From an uncultured Acidimicrobiaceae bacterium (lineage in GTDB: Bacteria > Actinomycetota > Acidimicrobiia > Acidimicrobiales > Ilumatobacteraceae), in contig CAIZMV010000243.1 in assembly GCA_903934195.1 (NCBI GenBank), positions 1 to 6,308 of the forward strand: DNA of 6,308 nucleotides, given 5' to 3'. Numbering within the stretch: the stretch's first letter is position 1; the number at the start of each line of letters is the position of its first letter. The notes beneath the pieces were generated by a model. That model ran no database searches. It saw only the letters and a program-made list of their open reading frames with translations, and was not told where the DNA came from. Of the stretch, positions 5,643 through 6,308 are shown piece after piece. The position numbers and the translations under genes were made by a program.

Positions 5643-6308
5643 TTATGCAATCGAACCGATGGCAGCTCGGGTCTTGTCCCGCGCAAGTTGTAACGCTTCG
5701 TCGAGCGCGGCCGGGTTCTTACCGCCGGCTGTCGCAATGTCGCCTTTGCCGCCTCCGCCTCCGCCAACGGCTGTCGCGGCTTCCTTTATGAGTTCAGATG
5801 CATTGCCCTTTACTGCTGAAGTAGTGGCCGCAACGAGGGATACGCCACCAGTATCAGTGACAGCACCAACAATGACAGCAACAATGCCCGGTTGTTGGCG
5901 AATAGCAACGGCAAGGTCGCGCACGTCGCCAGCGGTAAGACCATCTACACGTGCAACAACAAGACCATCAATGGCAGTCGCTGCTAGTTCGACTGCCCGA
6001 CCTACAGATAACTTTCCGCGCAAAACTTTGATCTCGTCATTCGCCGCTTTTAGTTCATCAAGTCTGCGTGACACACCAGCTGCAGCTTCATCTGGACGAA
6101 CACCAACGGCTTGTGATATTTCATTCAGAATGGCATCGTTGCGCTGCATGTACGTGACGGCGTTTGCACCAGTAACAGCTTCAATACGACGCAAGTTTGA
6201 ACCAATTGAAGACTCACCGATGATTTTGATGAAGCCAATGTCGCCAGTAGCTGACACATGCGTTCCTCCACATAGTTCAGTTGATGCACCCGCATTCAAG
6301 ACACGCAC
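5643..6308 (-). CDS. alaS: Alanyl-tRNA synthetase, C-terminal part (5' end outside window)
   Basis: Charges tRNA-Ala with alanine and clears mischarged Ser/Gly in the cytoplasm. Only the last 221 residues are visible; the frame is already open at the right edge, so the GTG there is an internal Val codon, not a start. The fragment opens in the editing domain with STELCGGTH, whose Cys13 and His17 match the second half of the editing-site zinc motif (C666/H670 in the E. coli enzyme); the HxxxH half lies beyond the edge. Next come TGDIGFIKII and RRIEAVTG, typical of this family, then a charged helical linker (about residues 72-100), then a DHHA1/C-Ala domain with a six-glycine run (182-187) followed by AGGKNPAALDEAL. 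The catalytic and tRNA-recognition domains are missing only because of the window edge. The stop TAA is 3 nt upstream of ruvX. Family identity is very secure. Confidence 0.97.
   Translation of the reverse strand: MRVLNAGASTELCGGTHVSATGDIGFIKIIGESSIGSNLRRIEAVTGANAVTYMQRNDAILNEISQAVGVRPDEAAAGVSRRLDELKAANDEIKVLRGKLSVGRAVELAATAIDGLVVARVDGLTAGDVRDLAVAIRQQPGIVAVIVGAVTDTGGVSLVAATTSAVKGNASELIKEAATAVGGGGGGKGDIATAGGKNPAALDEALQLARDKTRAAIGSIA

Larger units (their letters stand above)
1..6308 (-). other. Single co-directional operon alaS-ruvX-mltG-aroE-aroC-aroK-aroB-GNAT
   Basis: Junctions in transcription order: alaS to ruvX 3-nt gap; ruvX/mltG 4-nt ATGA overlap (5211-5214); mltG/aroE 4-nt ATGA overlap (4039-4042); aroE to aroC 10-nt gap; aroC/aroK 4-nt GTGA overlap (2035-2038); aroK/aroB 8-nt overlap; aroB to the acetyltransferase 2-nt gap. 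No non-coding stretch exceeds 10 nt, so there is no intergenic promoter or terminator. Three of the seven visible starts are GTG (ruvX, aroC, aroK). This spacing strongly suggests one transcript with coupled translation, although internal promoters inside coding sequence cannot be excluded by reading. Confidence 0.85.

Noticed and set aside
5748..5765. GCC/TCC triplet run resembling a short tandem repeat.
   Set aside because: It encodes the six-glycine run of the AlaS DHHA1/C-Ala domain, a normal family feature.
6306..6308. A GTG at the right edge that could be read as the start of a 221-residue protein.
   Set aside because: It is an internal Val codon just before the STELCGGTH editing motif of AlaS; a real start would remove the synthetase domain, and the frame continues past the edge.
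1..6308. Search for a novel system: CRISPR-like repeats, phage or transposon genes, toxin-antitoxin pairs, tRNAs, riboswitches, terminators.
   Set aside because: No repeated units, terminal inverted repeats, transposase or integrase motifs, tRNA-like folds or non-coding stretches longer than 10 nt were seen; the window is fully occupied by conserved core genes.

Overview
The window is a single block of eight co-directional genes on the minus strand, read from right to left: alaS (3' end only), ruvX/yqgF, mltG, aroE, aroC, aroK, aroB and a GNAT acetyltransferase (cut by the left edge). Almost every base is coding. Neighbouring genes overlap by 4 to 8 nt or are separated by at most 10 nt. There is no room for an internal intergenic promoter or terminator, so the block reads as one operon whose promoter lies outside the window, upstream of alaS.

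The order alaS-ruvX-mltG-aroE-...-aroC-aroK-aroB is the conserved actinobacterial arrangement (known in Mycobacterium and relatives). Several proteins also look actinobacterial. AroE carries a GLSVTMP version of the shikimate/lysine motif, AroC has a MLRYLTAGESHG start and an RRRLGYGRG stretch, and MltG has a charged cytoplasmic N-terminal extension. Base composition is near 50% G+C by eye, which is low for classical high-G+C Actinobacteria. A moderate-G+C actinobacterium, for example an aquatic Acidimicrobiia-like or similar lineage, is plausible, but the sequence alone does not settle this.

Right part (about 4039-6308): the C-terminal third of alanyl-tRNA synthetase, the RNase H-fold nuclease RuvX/YqgF, and the membrane-anchored endolytic murein transglycosylase MltG. 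Left part (about 448-4042): four shikimate-pathway enzymes. AroB makes 3-dehydroquinate, AroE reduces dehydroshikimate, AroK phosphorylates shikimate and AroC makes chorismate. DAHP synthase, dehydroquinate dehydratase and EPSP synthase are not in the window. The last gene is a RimJ/RimL-type N-acetyltransferase starting 2 nt after the aroB stop codon; its open frame runs off the left edge.

I found no mobile element, CRISPR array, tRNA, rRNA, riboswitch or defence-like system. This is ordinary conserved core genome. The points that merit a second look are modest: a two-cysteine insert in MltG, a Gly-to-Ala change in the AroK shikimate-binding loop, near-absence of Shine-Dalgarno sequences at the gene junctions, and the GNAT gene coupled to aroB.
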